This document shows positions 1 through 8,972 of a DNA stretch of 64,000 nt, one piece after another. The notes beneath the pieces were generated by a model. The model saw only the letters and a list, made by a program, of their open reading frames with translations, made no database searches and was not told where the DNA came from. The stretch is from Treponema vincentii. Lineage in GTDB: Bacteria; Spirochaetota; Spirochaetia; Treponematales; Treponemataceae. Within the stretch, counting starts at the first letter, position 1. Every line of letters begins with the position of its first letter. Location: NCBI RefSeq assembly GCF_010365865.1, contig NZ_CP048020.1, positions 1,364,001 through 1,428,000 of the forward strand, given 5' to 3'. Position numbers and translations under genes: made by a program.

Positions 1-428
1 CCGGCTTGCTGTTGGGGGGCCGCTGTTCGGCGGTCTTTCGGTACTGCTTTTTTTGGTTGCCGGAGCCGTCGGTCTGCCTGTTTTTTCGGGTGGTTCGGGA
101 GGTTTTGCCGTCTTTGCGGGACCGACGGGCGGCTTTTTAGTCGGATATCTTGCCGCGGCTGTTGTCGGCGGTTGCATCATGAAACTTTACAGAGAAGAAC
201 AGCGGTGGCCGCTTGCTTGCAGTATTATTGCGGTTGCAGGGCTTTTAAGCTTTTTTGTCTATCTACGTATTCGGTCTTCTGTGGTTTAAACATGTTCTGA
301 ACCTCAGCTGGCAGCATACGTTTATGAAAGGGTTTGTGCCGTTTATCCTGCCCGATCTGATTAAGCTGGTTGTTGTCGTTCCGATTACGCTCAAATTGCG
401 CCCGATTATACGGCGCTATACGGAATAA
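1..428 (+). pseudogene. bioY: BioY, biotin ECF transporter S component (5' truncated by window, frameshifted)
   Basis: Membrane substrate-binding component of an ECF-type biotin importer. The frame open from base 2 carries the BioY signature region with PVFSGGSGG followed by AGPTGGFLVGY. It stops at about 289 after a run of six T (251-256). The +1 frame then continues with typical BioY C-terminal membrane sequence (GLLWFKHVLNLSW, then FVPFILPDLIKL) to a stop at 426-428. Removing one T restores a single frame. The start lies outside the window. It is followed directly by ATPase and EcfT genes, as in bioY-bioM-bioN clusters. Either a homopolymer sequencing error or a genuine frameshift; the family assignment is firm. 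Confidence 0.85.
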
Positions 429-462
429 CGCAGCCTCTATCGATGCTCCGACTATTATACTG

Positions 463-1236
463 ATGATGCCTTCCTCAGAACGCTATGAATTATTCAAGCT
501 CACTGATGTAGCTAAATCTTTTACCGGTACCGAACGTCCGGTGCTGAACGGTATATCTTTCTCGGTATATGACGGTGATTGTGTTGTCGTATCGGGGCCG
601 AACGGATCCGGTAAAACCGTACTGATGACGCTTATTGCCGGACTGGAAACTCCTTCCTCCGGTTCGATAGTCAGCAGCAGGAAAGACGGCGGTGAGTTGC
701 GTATCGGACTGGTGTTTCAGGAAGCCGACGCTCAAATCCTCGGCGATACCGTCGAGGAAGATGCGCTTTTCGGTATGCGGGATAGTAAGCTGCCTAAAGA
801 CGTCATCGCACAGCGACTGGAAACGGTGCTTGCACAGATGGGCTTGTACGAAAAGCGCCGCTCGCCCGCACGTAGTTTGTCAGGGGGCGAGAAGCGGCGG
901 CTTGCAGTTGCCGGCATCCTGATGATGGAAGCCGATGTTATCATCTTTGACGAACCTTTTGCCAATCTCGATTTTGCAGGAGTGGTGCAGGTAACGGCAA
1001 TGATAGAGCAGCTGCAGCGTGACGGGAAAACGGTTATGGTACTTACCCATGAGCTGGAAAAAGTGCTTGCACTTGCGAACCGGCTTATCATCTTGCACAA
1101 AGGGCGTCTTGTTTATAACGCGGAACCGGAGCCTGCACTCCATAGCGGTATTCTTGAACAATACGGCATACGGAATCCTCTCTGCTCATACCGTGTATTT
1201 TCCGACCTTGTATGGAGAACCGGTGACTGTCGATAA
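463..1236 (+). CDS. bioM: ECF transporter ATPase (BioM/EcfA-like)
   Basis: ATP-hydrolysing subunit of the energy-coupling-factor transporter that powers BioY, on the cytoplasmic face of the inner membrane. Visible motifs: Walker A GPNGSGKT (about residues 45-52), Q-loop FQEAD, signature LSGGE (about 139), Walker B VIIFDEP and the H-loop histidine in LTHE (about 196). About 257 residues, normal for EcfA. The open frame extends upstream to 370, but that part overlaps bioY and lacks homology, so the tandem ATG at 463/466 is chosen; no strong Shine-Dalgarno is visible. It overlaps the next gene by 14 bases, indicating an operon and translational coupling. Confidence 0.85.
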   Translation: MMPSSERYELFKLTDVAKSFTGTERPVLNGISFSVYDGDCVVVSGPNGSGKTVLMTLIAGLETPSSGSIVSSRKDGGELRIGLVFQEADAQILGDTVEEDALFGMRDSKLPKDVIAQRLETVLAQMGLYEKRRSPARSLSGGEKRRLAVAGILMMEADVIIFDEPFANLDFAGVVQVTAMIEQLQRDGKTVMVLTHELEKVLALANRLIILHKGRLVYNAEPEPALHSGILEQYGIRNPLCSYRVFSDLVWRTGDCR

Positions 1237-1888
1237 AAATAACTTTTTATTTCAATATACGGCTCGAAATACGGTGATTCACCGCCTTCCGGCGGGAGTA
1301 AAATTCTGCGTATTATGTCTTTCATCCTTCGTTTTATACGGCGCACCTCAAACGCTGCTGGCAGTCTATGCACTCTTTCTTGTATTGGCCAGCGTTGCTG
1401 CAAAGCTTTCGTGGCTAACGGTAAAAAGGAATTGCCGATTTTTAGGTATCTATGCACTTTGTATTTTTTTTATCAAGATAGTCGGTGTGCCGCTGACGGC
1501 AGATATGCTTAAAACTATGACGGCGGAAACGCTGTTGTTTATGCAAAAGCTCGTGCTTATCTTATTTACTGCCTCGATATTTTACGAAACCACCTCAAAA
1601 CTGGAGTTTTTTGTACTCTGCGAAAAAATCGAACGCTTCTTTTGCAGAAAAAAATACACCGGCGCTTTTTCAACGCTCTTTACCATCACATTGATGTGCG
1701 TTCCCCGTGTGTTTGAGGTGTGGGCTCAATTGAACTACGCTTACGATGCACGTACCTGTCGGCGGCGTGATATTGTCAGTGCCTACCGCCGGTTTGCTTC
1801 ACTATTGCCTGCACTTATCGAAAATCTCTTACGTTTTGCCGTTACCGCCGAAAAAGCCCTCAAAAACCGCCGACTGCGGGGGTGTTAA
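1223..1888 (+). CDS. bioN: ECF transporter transmembrane component EcfT (BioN-like)
   Basis: Integral membrane scaffold that couples the ATPase to the substrate-binding BioY. The translation has several hydrophobic helices and, in its second half, the DARTCRRR motif that matches the EcfT coupling-helix arginine motif. Length about 221 residues, in family range. The frame is open far upstream inside the ATPase gene; GTG at 1223 is preferred because GGAG at 1214-1217 sits five bases before it. A clean bioY-ATPase-EcfT order supports biotin as substrate, but a shared housekeeping ECF module cannot be excluded. Confidence 0.8.
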   Translation: MTVDKNNFLFQYTARNTVIHRLPAGVKFCVLCLSSFVLYGAPQTLLAVYALFLVLASVAAKLSWLTVKRNCRFLGIYALCIFFIKIVGVPLTADMLKTMTAETLLFMQKLVLILFTASIFYETTSKLEFFVLCEKIERFFCRKKYTGAFSTLFTITLMCVPRVFEVWAQLNYAYDARTCRRRDIVSAYRRFASLLPALIENLLRFAVTAEKALKNRRLRGC

Positions 1889-1933
1889 ACAACCGACCTG
1901 ATGCGTTTACCCTGACTTCTTGGTGCAAGCCGT

Positions 1934-1962
1934 TTGACAATAGGGCAGTGTTTGTTATATTC
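1934..1962 (+). promoter_or_regulatory. sigma70-type promoter for the Cas2-like gene
   Basis: TTGACA at 1934-1939 and TATATT at 1957-1962 with a 17-base spacer. The ATG at 1974 lies only 12 bases after the -10 box and has no Shine-Dalgarno, so the mRNA would be leaderless or nearly so. Confidence 0.6.
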
Positions 1963-1973
1963 TATACGACAAT

Positions 1974-2258
1974 ATGTTTGTATCGATAATGATAGATCCG
2001 GGCGGAGAGGAATCTGCCGCTCATCTTTCTGAATTGTTAACCTTTTATGGATTTGAACGGGTACAGCGGGCGTGTTGGGAGTCCACTACGATTAGTGAAA
2101 AACAATTGGGTGCTCTTAAACGCGAAATTGATCGGGTAACCGATTATTATGATGTTATTCGCATATATCAGTATCCTGTCGAAGGGGTATTGGCGATTTC
2201 TACGCTTGCTAAAAAGAAGTGGCGGAAACTCTTAATTCGTCCGCCTAAGGACAGCTAA
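1974..2258 (+). CDS. orphan Cas2-like small protein
   Basis: Small 94-residue protein that begins with a beta strand (MFVSIMIDPGG) and ends with YYDVIRIYQYP followed by a strand and a basic KKKWRK tail, a pattern I associate with the Cas2/VapD ferredoxin-like fold. No Cas1, other cas gene or CRISPR repeat is present in the window, so an adaptation role is unlikely; a stand-alone nuclease or structural homologue is possible. ATG 1974 starts within the first strand; ATG 1989 would delete it. It has its own promoter and its stop codon lies inside the first copy of the repeat that follows. Family assignment is by pattern only. Confidence 0.5.
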   Translation: MFVSIMIDPGGEESAAHLSELLTFYGFERVQRACWESTTISEKQLGALKREIDRVTDYYDVIRIYQYPVEGVLAISTLAKKKWRKLLIRPPKDS

Positions 2259-2606
2259 AACCTTTTTCGGATGTTGAAACATCCTGCAAAAGTTTTTATA
2301 GGAGATGCGCTAAAAAGTGCCGTCTAAAATTATCGCCGACACCTTTTTAGCTCAAGTTTGCGGGGCAAACTTGTTGATTTACGTGTGCGCGTTACGCGCA
2401 CGGCTAAAACCTTTTTTCGGATGTTGAAACATCCTGCAAAAGTTTTTATAGGAGATGCGCTAAAAAGTGCCGTCTAAAATTATCGCCGACACCTTTTTAG
2501 CTCAAGTTTGCGGGGCAAACTTGTCGATTTACGTGTGCGCGTTACGCGCACGGCTAAAACCTTTTTTCGGATGTTGAAACATCCTGCAAAAGTTTTTATA
2601 GGAGAT
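2254..2606 (+). repeat. tandem 149-150 bp hairpin leader repeat before prfB (locus L1)
   Basis: Two full copies (2254-2402, 2403-2552) and a partial third (2553-2606). Each begins with GCTAAAACC, has the stem GGATGTT-GA-AACATCC, then TGCAAAAG and an ATAGGAGAT ribosome-binding site. The full copies continue with a CTAAAAAGTG/CACCTTTTTAG stem, the hairpin CAAGTTTGC-GGG-GCAAACTTG (2353-2373 in copy 1) and GTGCGCG-TTA-CGCGCAC (2385-2401). Only the partial copy's SD is followed by the prfB ATG. Related hairpins occur at 12254, 22774, 48826-48880 and 54377-54437. Confidence 0.9.
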
Positions 2607-3747
2607 ATGATGTTATTGGAAGAATATAAACCGCAGATTGCAGCACTTAAGGCCGATGTCGATGAAATCTGGAGGCGTCTTTGACTCCGAAGCGGTAAAA
2701 AAACGGATTGCGGAAAAAGAAGCTATCGCGGGGCAAGAAGGTTTTTGGAACGATCCTAAAAATGCCGAAAAACTCTTGTCGGAAATCAAAAAGCTGAAAA
2801 ACCGTATCGAGCCGTGGGAAACACTCATTGCCGATATCGACGATCTGCAAGCCCTCTATGAACTTACCCAAGAGGCGGGGGAGGAGGATAATGCAGATTC
2901 CATTCAAGAAATCGATACGTCGCTCACAAACCTTCAAGAACGGTTTGAAAAGCTCAATACGCTGGCACTCCTTTCCGATGAGGTCGACGGAAATGACGCC
3001 TTCTTGACCGTTCATGCAGGGGCAGGCGGCACCGAAGCGTGTGATTGGGCGCGGATGTTAACCCGTATGTATCTCCGCTGGGCGGAGCGCCGCGGGTTTA
3101 CTATCGAAACGCTTGATGAGCTGGAAGCCGATGAAGGTTTAAAATCCATTACCCTACAGATACGCGGCGACTATGCTTACGGCTTTTTAAAGGCAGAAAC
3201 CGGTGTACATCGGCTTATCCGTATCAGCCCGTTTGATGCGAATGCCCGCAGACATACTTCTTTTTCTTCCGTCTATGTATTCCCCGTGCTGGACGATACC
3301 ATCGAGGTAAATATCAGACCGGAGGATTTACGGGTGGATACCTACCGCGCGGGCGGTGCCGGAGGACAGCATGTTAATAAAACCGACTCTGCAGTACGGC
3401 TGACGCATCTGCCTACCGGTATTGTCGTAGCGTGCCAAAACGAACGAAGCCAAATCTCTAATCGGGCAACGGCAATGAGTATGCTCAAGGCACGACTTTA
3501 CGAATACTACCGCAACGAGAAAGAAAAAGAGAATGCGAAATTCGCTACCGAGAAAAAAGGAATTTCGTGGGGAAATCAGATCAGATCATACATCTTTCAG
3601 CCCTATACGATGGTAAAAGATCATCGTACAAAACATGAAACGGGCAATATTCAAGCTGTTATGGACGGCGATATAGACGGTTTTATCGAAGACTTTTTAA
3701 AAAAACAATGGGCAAATCAGCTTATGGATGAGGACAGCCCAGAATGA
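2607..3747 (+). CDS. prfB: peptide chain release factor 2, with programmed +1 frameshift
   Basis: Recognises UAA and UGA stop codons and triggers peptide release on the ribosome. The coding sequence is 2607-2681 joined to 2683-3747 (379 residues): 25 codons are read, then an in-frame TGA at 2682-2684 is bypassed by a +1 shift. The catalytic GGQ (about 252-254) and the RF2-specific SPF tripeptide (about 207-209) are both present. ATG 2607 (or 2610) follows GGAG at 2601-2604. Expression is autoregulated: low RF2 favours the frameshift. The stop overlaps the next start as ATGA. Confidence 0.97.
2671..2685 (+). promoter_or_regulatory. prfB programmed frameshift site
   Basis: Internal Shine-Dalgarno-like GGAGG (2671-2675), three spacer bases, slippery CTT (2679-2681), in-frame TGA (2682-2684) and the favourable C at 2685. 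Same geometry as the Escherichia coli site. Confidence 0.95.
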
Positions 3748-5201
3748 AGGTAAAACGGGTGTGCGTTGCGCTGATTGCGATAGTAATTGCATCCTATGGT
3801 ACTGCGCAAACAAATGGGGAAATTCCTACATGGTCAATTACAGCATCAAAATTTACGCTTACCGATGTGCCTGAATTGTATGCGTCGTACTCGACTGCAT
3901 TGCCTACAATGCTCAACCTTTTTTGTGCGGTACCTACAAGCAGAGTTGTGACTCCCGAAGAAAAAAAGGCACGACAGCTCATAGATTATGCTGCAAAAAA
4001 ACTTATGCTTATTCGTGAGCGAGTATCATTAATCGCAGAACGGGATTCGTTGTACCTTGCTGTCATGCCCGAGAAGGAGAAGCTGAAGCAAGCGGTCGCA
4101 TTCAACAAGAAAATAACTGCGAAGGAAATTGATATCCAAAAAGCCCAAGAGAAAATTGATGCATTACTGAACGATACTTCTTTTACTGCCGAAACGCTCC
4201 CGGTTACGATATGGAAGGACGGTCAACAGTTGTTTGAGCTCCCTGAATATGCGAATATTCCGCAAACGCTCAAAGTTGAGAATATCTCAGCAGTTATTAA
4301 CGGATCGATACAGGATTTGGCGGGGTATATGTATGTGTCTGTTGTGTTGACAACCGGTTTGCCGGGTATGCCCGATTATCGGTTCAGCGAAGCGGGGCCA
4401 TATCAGTCAATCGAAGCAATTGCTCGTTCATTAGCGGCACAAATTATGACGGCGGTAAAAAATACTCAGCCTGCAAAGGTTTTGCTTACTGTCGAACCGG
4501 AAAATGCAGAAGTGTATTTAGACAGCGAACCACTGGAAACTGGGAAAAAGTCTATTTATATGTATGAAGGAAGCCATCGGCTGGAAGCGCTTGCTGACGG
4601 TTACGATTCAGCCGGTCAAACTATTGAGGTTCAAGCAGGACAAAACTATTTGTTGAACATAAAATTAAAAAAGGAAAAAATTATTTCCGTCGGGTTTCAG
4701 TTTATAACACCCAATGCAGATGTGTTTTTACATACACAGTATTTTGCCGGTGCACCATTTCAAACTGATATTCCGGTAGGTAAAAATACCGCTATCAGTT
4801 TTTCTTATGGAGACGTAAAAACCTATATTGTACTTCGGCCTCATGATTTTATGCAGCAAGGACAGACAATCTATCAGTTGCAAGCTACACTCAATAAAGA
4901 AAAGACCAAAACCTTGGTTGATCGGCGGCGGAATGTCTTGTACTGGTCGCTCGGCGCCTTTTACGTGTCGCTTCCTATTTTTATGATTTTGCAGGGACTT
5001 ACTGCGGATATGGCTTCCGCCGCTGCGGATTCCCGTTTGGGAAGTGATACAACAGTACGAAATAAATATCGTGCACTGTTTATCAGTACTGCGGTTATGC
5101 AGGGAATAACAATCGGTTTAGGTATTAACTATGTGGTACAACTTGGACTGTATCTGTATGCCGCCGACCAAAGTATCCCAAAAGAGGCACGTAAATTATA
5201 A
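3744..5201 (+). CDS. PEGA-domain envelope protein
   Basis: Predicted secreted or membrane-attached protein of 485 residues. The N-terminus has a hydrophobic signal segment ending near SYGTAQ. A coiled-coil-prone charged stretch follows (about 90-145). A PEGA domain (about 245-312; VEPENAEVYLD, then YEGSHRLEA and ADGYDSA) is typical of proteins contacting surface or envelope structures. Two hydrophobic helices near the C-terminus (about 398-420 and 450-475) suggest anchoring. Translation starts in the prfB stop (ATGA overlap). The specific role is unknown; homologues sit beside prfB/ftsY in treponemes as far as I recall. Confidence 0.75.
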   Translation: MKVKRVCVALIAIVIASYGTAQTNGEIPTWSITASKFTLTDVPELYASYSTALPTMLNLFCAVPTSRVVTPEEKKARQLIDYAAKKLMLIRERVSLIAERDSLYLAVMPEKEKLKQAVAFNKKITAKEIDIQKAQEKIDALLNDTSFTAETLPVTIWKDGQQLFELPEYANIPQTLKVENISAVINGSIQDLAGYMYVSVVLTTGLPGMPDYRFSEAGPYQSIEAIARSLAAQIMTAVKNTQPAKVLLTVEPENAEVYLDSEPLETGKKSIYMYEGSHRLEALADGYDSAGQTIEVQAGQNYLLNIKLKKEKIISVGFQFITPNADVFLHTQYFAGAPFQTDIPVGKNTAISFSYGDVKTYIVLRPHDFMQQGQTIYQLQATLNKEKTKTLVDRRRNVLYWSLGAFYVSLPIFMILQGLTADMASAAADSRLGSDTTVRNKYRALFISTAVMQGITIGLGINYVVQLGLYLYAADQSIPKEARKL

Positions 5202-5260
5202 CCGGATAAGCAGTGATACTATCACGCTTTGTCGGAATATCGGATATACTGGAGAGAAAT

Positions 5261-6142
5261 ATGGCTAAAAGAAGTTTTTCCGAAGGCTTAAAGAAACTGT
5301 TCGGCATTCATTCCAAATTGGACGATTCTTTTTTTGAAAGTGTTACCGATACTTTGGTAGAAGGCGATATCGGTGCTCAATTTGCATTCGAGATTGAAGA
5401 CATGCTTCGTGCAGAATGTAAAAAACGGAAGGTTGAACAGCAAGAACAAGTATTGCAAATTTTATACGATATTTTGCTTCCTTTTTTGCCGGTCGTCTCT
5501 TTTACGCCGGAGAAAGATAAAACCTCCGTGTATTTGCTACTGGGGGTGAATGGAGTAGGGAAGACCACGACAGCGGCAAAGCTTGCTCAGTATTATAAGC
5601 CTCGCTTTGAAGCGCCGATCATACTTGCCGCTGCGGATACTTTTAGGGCCGCTGCGATAGAACAGCTTGAATATCACGGCAAACAGCTTGGAGTGCGGGT
5701 TATTGCACATCAGTACGGCGGAGATCCGGGAGCGGTTATCTTTGATGCGGCACAGGCAGCGCGGGCGCAGGGAGGAGGACTTGTCATCGCCGATACCGCA
5801 GGGCGACTCCATAATAAGGAAAACCTTGTACGGGAATTGCAAAAGATCAATAGGATTGCCGAATCTAAAACCGATGAGGGATGTTATAAAAAAATACTTG
5901 TACTCGATGTAACGGCGGGACAAAGCGGTTTCAGGCAGGCTGAGGTGTTTCACGAGGCGGTCGGTGTCGATGCAGTCATCCTGACAAAATGCGATTCGAC
6001 GGCAAAGGGTGGTATCGCGCTCAGTGTGGGACGGCAGCTGAATCTGCCGGTCATTTTTACCGGCACCGGAGAAAAATACGGGGACTTTGCCCCTTTCAAT
6101 GCCGATACCTATCTACGGGAATTTATCGGTATGCCGGTATGA
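5261..6142 (+). CDS. ftsY: signal recognition particle receptor FtsY
   Basis: GTPase receptor that docks SRP-ribosome complexes at the membrane for co-translational protein targeting. NG domain only: GVNGVGKTT (G1), DTFRAAA (G2), DTAGR (G3) and TKCD (G4). At 293 residues it lacks the long acidic A domain found in E. coli FtsY. The open frame begins at 5213, but ATG 5261 with GGAGAG eight to ten bases upstream and the MAKRSFSEGLKKLFG start fit the family. Its stop overlaps the next ATG. Confidence 0.95.
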   Translation: MAKRSFSEGLKKLFGIHSKLDDSFFESVTDTLVEGDIGAQFAFEIEDMLRAECKKRKVEQQEQVLQILYDILLPFLPVVSFTPEKDKTSVYLLLGVNGVGKTTTAAKLAQYYKPRFEAPIILAAADTFRAAAIEQLEYHGKQLGVRVIAHQYGGDPGAVIFDAAQAARAQGGGLVIADTAGRLHNKENLVRELQKINRIAESKTDEGCYKKILVLDVTAGQSGFRQAEVFHEAVGVDAVILTKCDSTAKGGIALSVGRQLNLPVIFTGTGEKYGDFAPFNADTYLREFIGMPV

Positions 6143-7068
6143 AACGTTTTGCCTTTTGTCTCTTCATTTTAGCGTCTGCATTCCGCCAATTGCCGTTTGG
6201 CATTGCTGATGGAATCGAATTAACGGATACTTCGATCGGTACAGTGCCGGGTGGGGCGGTAGACAGTACTCCGGATATTCAGGCAAACTCAGCGCCGATA
6301 GATACTACCCAAGCAGAGAAAGTTTCTGCCGAATCTACAAAAGAGCATGAAATGACTTCGACACCTGCTACAACAAGAAAAGAAGCTTCCATGGAACCTG
6401 CAAAAAGTGATGAATTTGCTCCGTCGACAGCGGATACAGATGGAAAAACGGTTGATAATGACGGAACCACTGCATCAGCCGTAAAAGACGAGAAAAAAGA
6501 CGAAAGTGGTGAATCTGCTGATGTAGCTTTTGCCTCTATCCATAGCAAGGGATTGACCGTCGCAGACGGGAACAGATGGTACTACGAGACTTTTGATCGC
6601 CAGGGGCGTTCTACCTTTGCGGTACTTTACGAAGATGGTACGGCTATTGAAAAAACAGAGTGGGCATATAAAGGAAAAACCCGTCATCCCACAAAAAAGC
6701 AGATACTTCGCGCGGATGGATCGGAGACGTTCCGTTATAACGAGCAGGGAAAAGAGTTGACTATTGAACGATATAAAGGAAAGACATTAACCTCAAAGAC
6801 GGAAAATGTATATAACAGCGACGGTAAACTAATTGAGCAGACAATTACCGCGGGGAAAAATACCGACAAATCGGTATGGGTGTTTGCCGGAGATAAGGCT
6901 GTTTCTCAGACTAAATATCGGAACGGAAAAAACGAACGGCCCTTATCGAACTGGGTAATATTCCTCATATTATACACTTATATGTCGATGACAAAGAAGT
7001 ATATGCAGGAGAGGAACAATGAAACGTACCGACCTCGCATGGATTTTTTTTGTATTGCGGCGGTTTAA
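6139..7068 (+). CDS. secreted low-complexity/repeat protein, C-terminus frameshifted
   Basis: Starts in the ftsY stop (ATGA). Signal peptide (about 1-22), a Ser/Thr/Asp/Glu-rich unstructured stretch (about 30-140), then beta-rich repeats of the form YNEQGKEL and YNSDGKLIEQ resembling MORN/YwqK-type strands. As read, the last 35 or so residues overlap the next gene and look unnatural. Adding one A to the six-A run near 6920-6925 gives instead a tail ending HLYVDDKEVYAGEEQ with a stop at 7020-7022, which overlaps the next ATG (7019) exactly like other genes of this operon. I therefore believe the true end is 7022. Function unknown. Confidence 0.7.
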   Translation: MKRFAFCLFILASAFRQLPFGIADGIELTDTSIGTVPGGAVDSTPDIQANSAPIDTTQAEKVSAESTKEHEMTSTPATTRKEASMEPAKSDEFAPSTADTDGKTVDNDGTTASAVKDEKKDESGESADVAFASIHSKGLTVADGNRWYYETFDRQGRSTFAVLYEDGTAIEKTEWAYKGKTRHPTKKQILRADGSETFRYNEQGKELTIERYKGKTLTSKTENVYNSDGKLIEQTITAGKNTDKSVWVFAGDKAVSQTKYRNGKNERPLSNWVIFLILYTYMSMTKKYMQERNNETYRPRMDFFCIAAV

Positions 7069-8299
7069 TGCCGCAGATACCAAGGGGCGTTCGGCAGTTA
7101 CCGGAATCCTTTCCGTACTCGGTATTGCTTTCGGAGTTATGGTCTTGATTGTGATCCTTGCCGTGATGAACGGTTTTCAGCGTAGCTTTATCGACACCAT
7201 CTTACAGGTAAGTTCGGCGCATGTGCAGCTGTACGGCTCCGAAGCGGCACTTGAAAAGGCAAAGGCTGCAGGCGGGTTCCAATCTTTTTCTATATTTTCA
7301 GAAACACAAACGGTAATGCAGGGAAATTACGGCAGGCAGCAGCCCGCCATACTGCGCGCTGTGCCCGAAACAATCTTAGGCGATGACCGTGGCTTTGCCG
7401 GCGCTATAACAATGATGGAAGGTCGCTTTGACCTCAGTGTGCCGTATTCTGTCGTGCTTGGGTATGAGCTTGCCCGTATGCTTTCGGTTTCTATCGGGGA
7501 TAAAATTTCACTTCTTGTACTTTCGGGGACTGCTGATACCGATATATTTCCGGAAGATGCGGAATGTACGGTTACCGGTTTAATGAAGACCGGCTATTAT
7601 GCAATTGATGCAGGGTTTGCCTTTGTGTCAACCGATACCGGCGAACTGCTCTGTGGCAAACAGCAGGAGCTGTCTGCTGCCGTAAAACTTCGAAACTCTG
7701 AAGCCGACGGGATCTATATTGCCCACATTTCCACAGCTGTGCCCGAATTGAAAGCCGAATCCTGGCGCACCTATAATCAGGCGTTTTTCGGTGCACTACG
7801 CATCGAAAAAAATACGATGTTTATACTTGTGTTTTTAATCTTTGTAGTGGTTACGGTGAATATTTACAACGGGATGCGGCGTTCCATCTATGAGCGGCGG
7901 GAAGAGATTTCGGTGCTTGCCTCATTGGGAGCTAAAAAGGAGCATATCCAAGCTCTCTTTATCGCAAACGGTTTTACCATCGGACTTCTGGGTGCTTTAA
8001 TCGGCTTACTATTGGGGCTGCTGCTTTCCGCCGACATCAATCGGGTATTTCTGCTGGCTGAATATCTGGTAAATACCGTCATTGAAGCGGCAAACATTTT
8101 GTTGGAGTATACGTTTTTTACCGGTTTCAGTATTTTCAGTCCTCAGTATTTTTATATTGATTCGGTACCGGTTCGCATTTTTTTTAACGAAGTATTCTTG
8201 ATATTTTTGTTCGGAGTTTTTTCGGCAAGCTTTGCCGCTTCAATTGCAGCCCGGAAAATTCTTACTCTAAAACCTGCAGAGGTGCTACGCTATGAATAA
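7019..8299 (+). CDS. lolC: LolC/LolE-family ABC permease (first)
   Basis: Inner-membrane subunit of an ABC complex of the lipoprotein-releasing type, which extracts lipoproteins from the inner membrane. 426 residues with the FtsX/MacB topology: one N-terminal helix (about 25-50, ending VILAVMNGFQRSF), a large periplasmic domain (about 55-255) and three C-terminal helices, the second following the YERREEISVLASLGAKK cytoplasmic loop. Overlaps the downstream ATPase by eight bases. Together with the next two genes it forms a LolC-LolD-LolE module; a MacB-like role is the alternative. Confidence 0.8.
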   Translation: MKRTDLAWIFFVLRRFNAADTKGRSAVTGILSVLGIAFGVMVLIVILAVMNGFQRSFIDTILQVSSAHVQLYGSEAALEKAKAAGGFQSFSIFSETQTVMQGNYGRQQPAILRAVPETILGDDRGFAGAITMMEGRFDLSVPYSVVLGYELARMLSVSIGDKISLLVLSGTADTDIFPEDAECTVTGLMKTGYYAIDAGFAFVSTDTGELLCGKQQELSAAVKLRNSEADGIYIAHISTAVPELKAESWRTYNQAFFGALRIEKNTMFILVFLIFVVVTVNIYNGMRRSIYERREEISVLASLGAKKEHIQALFIANGFTIGLLGALIGLLLGLLLSADINRVFLLAEYLVNTVIEAANILLEYTFFTGFSIFSPQYFYIDSVPVRIFFNEVFLIFLFGVFSASFAASIAARKILTLKPAEVLRYE

Positions 8300-8972
8300 A
8301 CCGATTTTAGCACTGACGAACGTCTCAAAGACATTTCAGTCGGAGGCGGATTCAATCCGTATTTTACAAAATTTAGACCTGATAATCGAGTGTCCGGCAA
8401 AAATTGCCGTAGTAGGGGAGTCCGGTTCCGGGAAAAGTACCTTTTTGAATATTGTCGGCGGTTTGGAACAGGCTGATTCGGGAGAGATTGTTGCGGGCGG
8501 GTACGAATTGCACCGGCTCAATGAAAGCGGATTAACGGACTACCGACGGTTTTATCTCGGTTTTATCTTTCAGTTTCACTACTTGCTGAAGGATTTTACA
8601 GCGCTTGAAAATGTAATGCTGCCTGCCCTCATCGCCGGTATGCCGAAAAAAGAGGTAAAAGAGAAGGCTGCTGCGCTTTTGCAGGATGTCAAACTGGAAA
8701 CACGGCTTCATCATTTCCCTTCTCAACTGTCGGGAGGGGAGCGGCAGCGGGCAGCGGTTGCTCGTGCGCTTATAAATGATCCCTCGCTTATTTTGGCCGA
8801 TGAACCGACCGGCAACCTTGACCCTGCGAATGCGCACGGGGTTCAAGAGCTGCTCTTTTCGATAGCGGATAAGCATCATAAAACGCTCATCATCGTAACG
8901 CATGATCAGGGAATCGCTGCCGATACCGATCTATGCTATCGGCTTGAACAAGGGAAGCTGAATCTCTTATGA
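8292..8972 (+). CDS. lolD: LolD-like ABC ATPase
   Basis: ATPase powering the two flanking FtsX-type permeases. 226 residues with Walker A GESGSGKS, Q-loop FQFHYLL, signature LSGGERQR, Walker B LILADEPTGNLD and the H-loop in VTHD. The DEPTGNLD block is typical of the LolD/MacB/FtsE group. Overlaps both neighbours (8 and 4 bases), so the three proteins are translationally coupled. Confidence 0.88.
   Translation: MNKPILALTNVSKTFQSEADSIRILQNLDLIIECPAKIAVVGESGSGKSTFLNIVGGLEQADSGEIVAGGYELHRLNESGLTDYRRFYLGFIFQFHYLLKDFTALENVMLPALIAGMPKKEVKEKAAALLQDVKLETRLHHFPSQLSGGERQRAAVARALINDPSLILADEPTGNLDPANAHGVQELLFSIADKHHKTLIIVTHDQGIAADTDLCYRLEQGKLNLL

Noticed and set aside
732-1100. Long antisense open frames over the ECF ATPase and other GC-rich genes
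   Set aside because: Shadows of real genes without ribosome sites or recognisable protein patterns.
2254-2606. CRISPR-like array beside the Cas2-like gene
   Set aside because: Repeats are about 150 bases, have no unique spacers and encode hairpins and ribosome sites; not a CRISPR.
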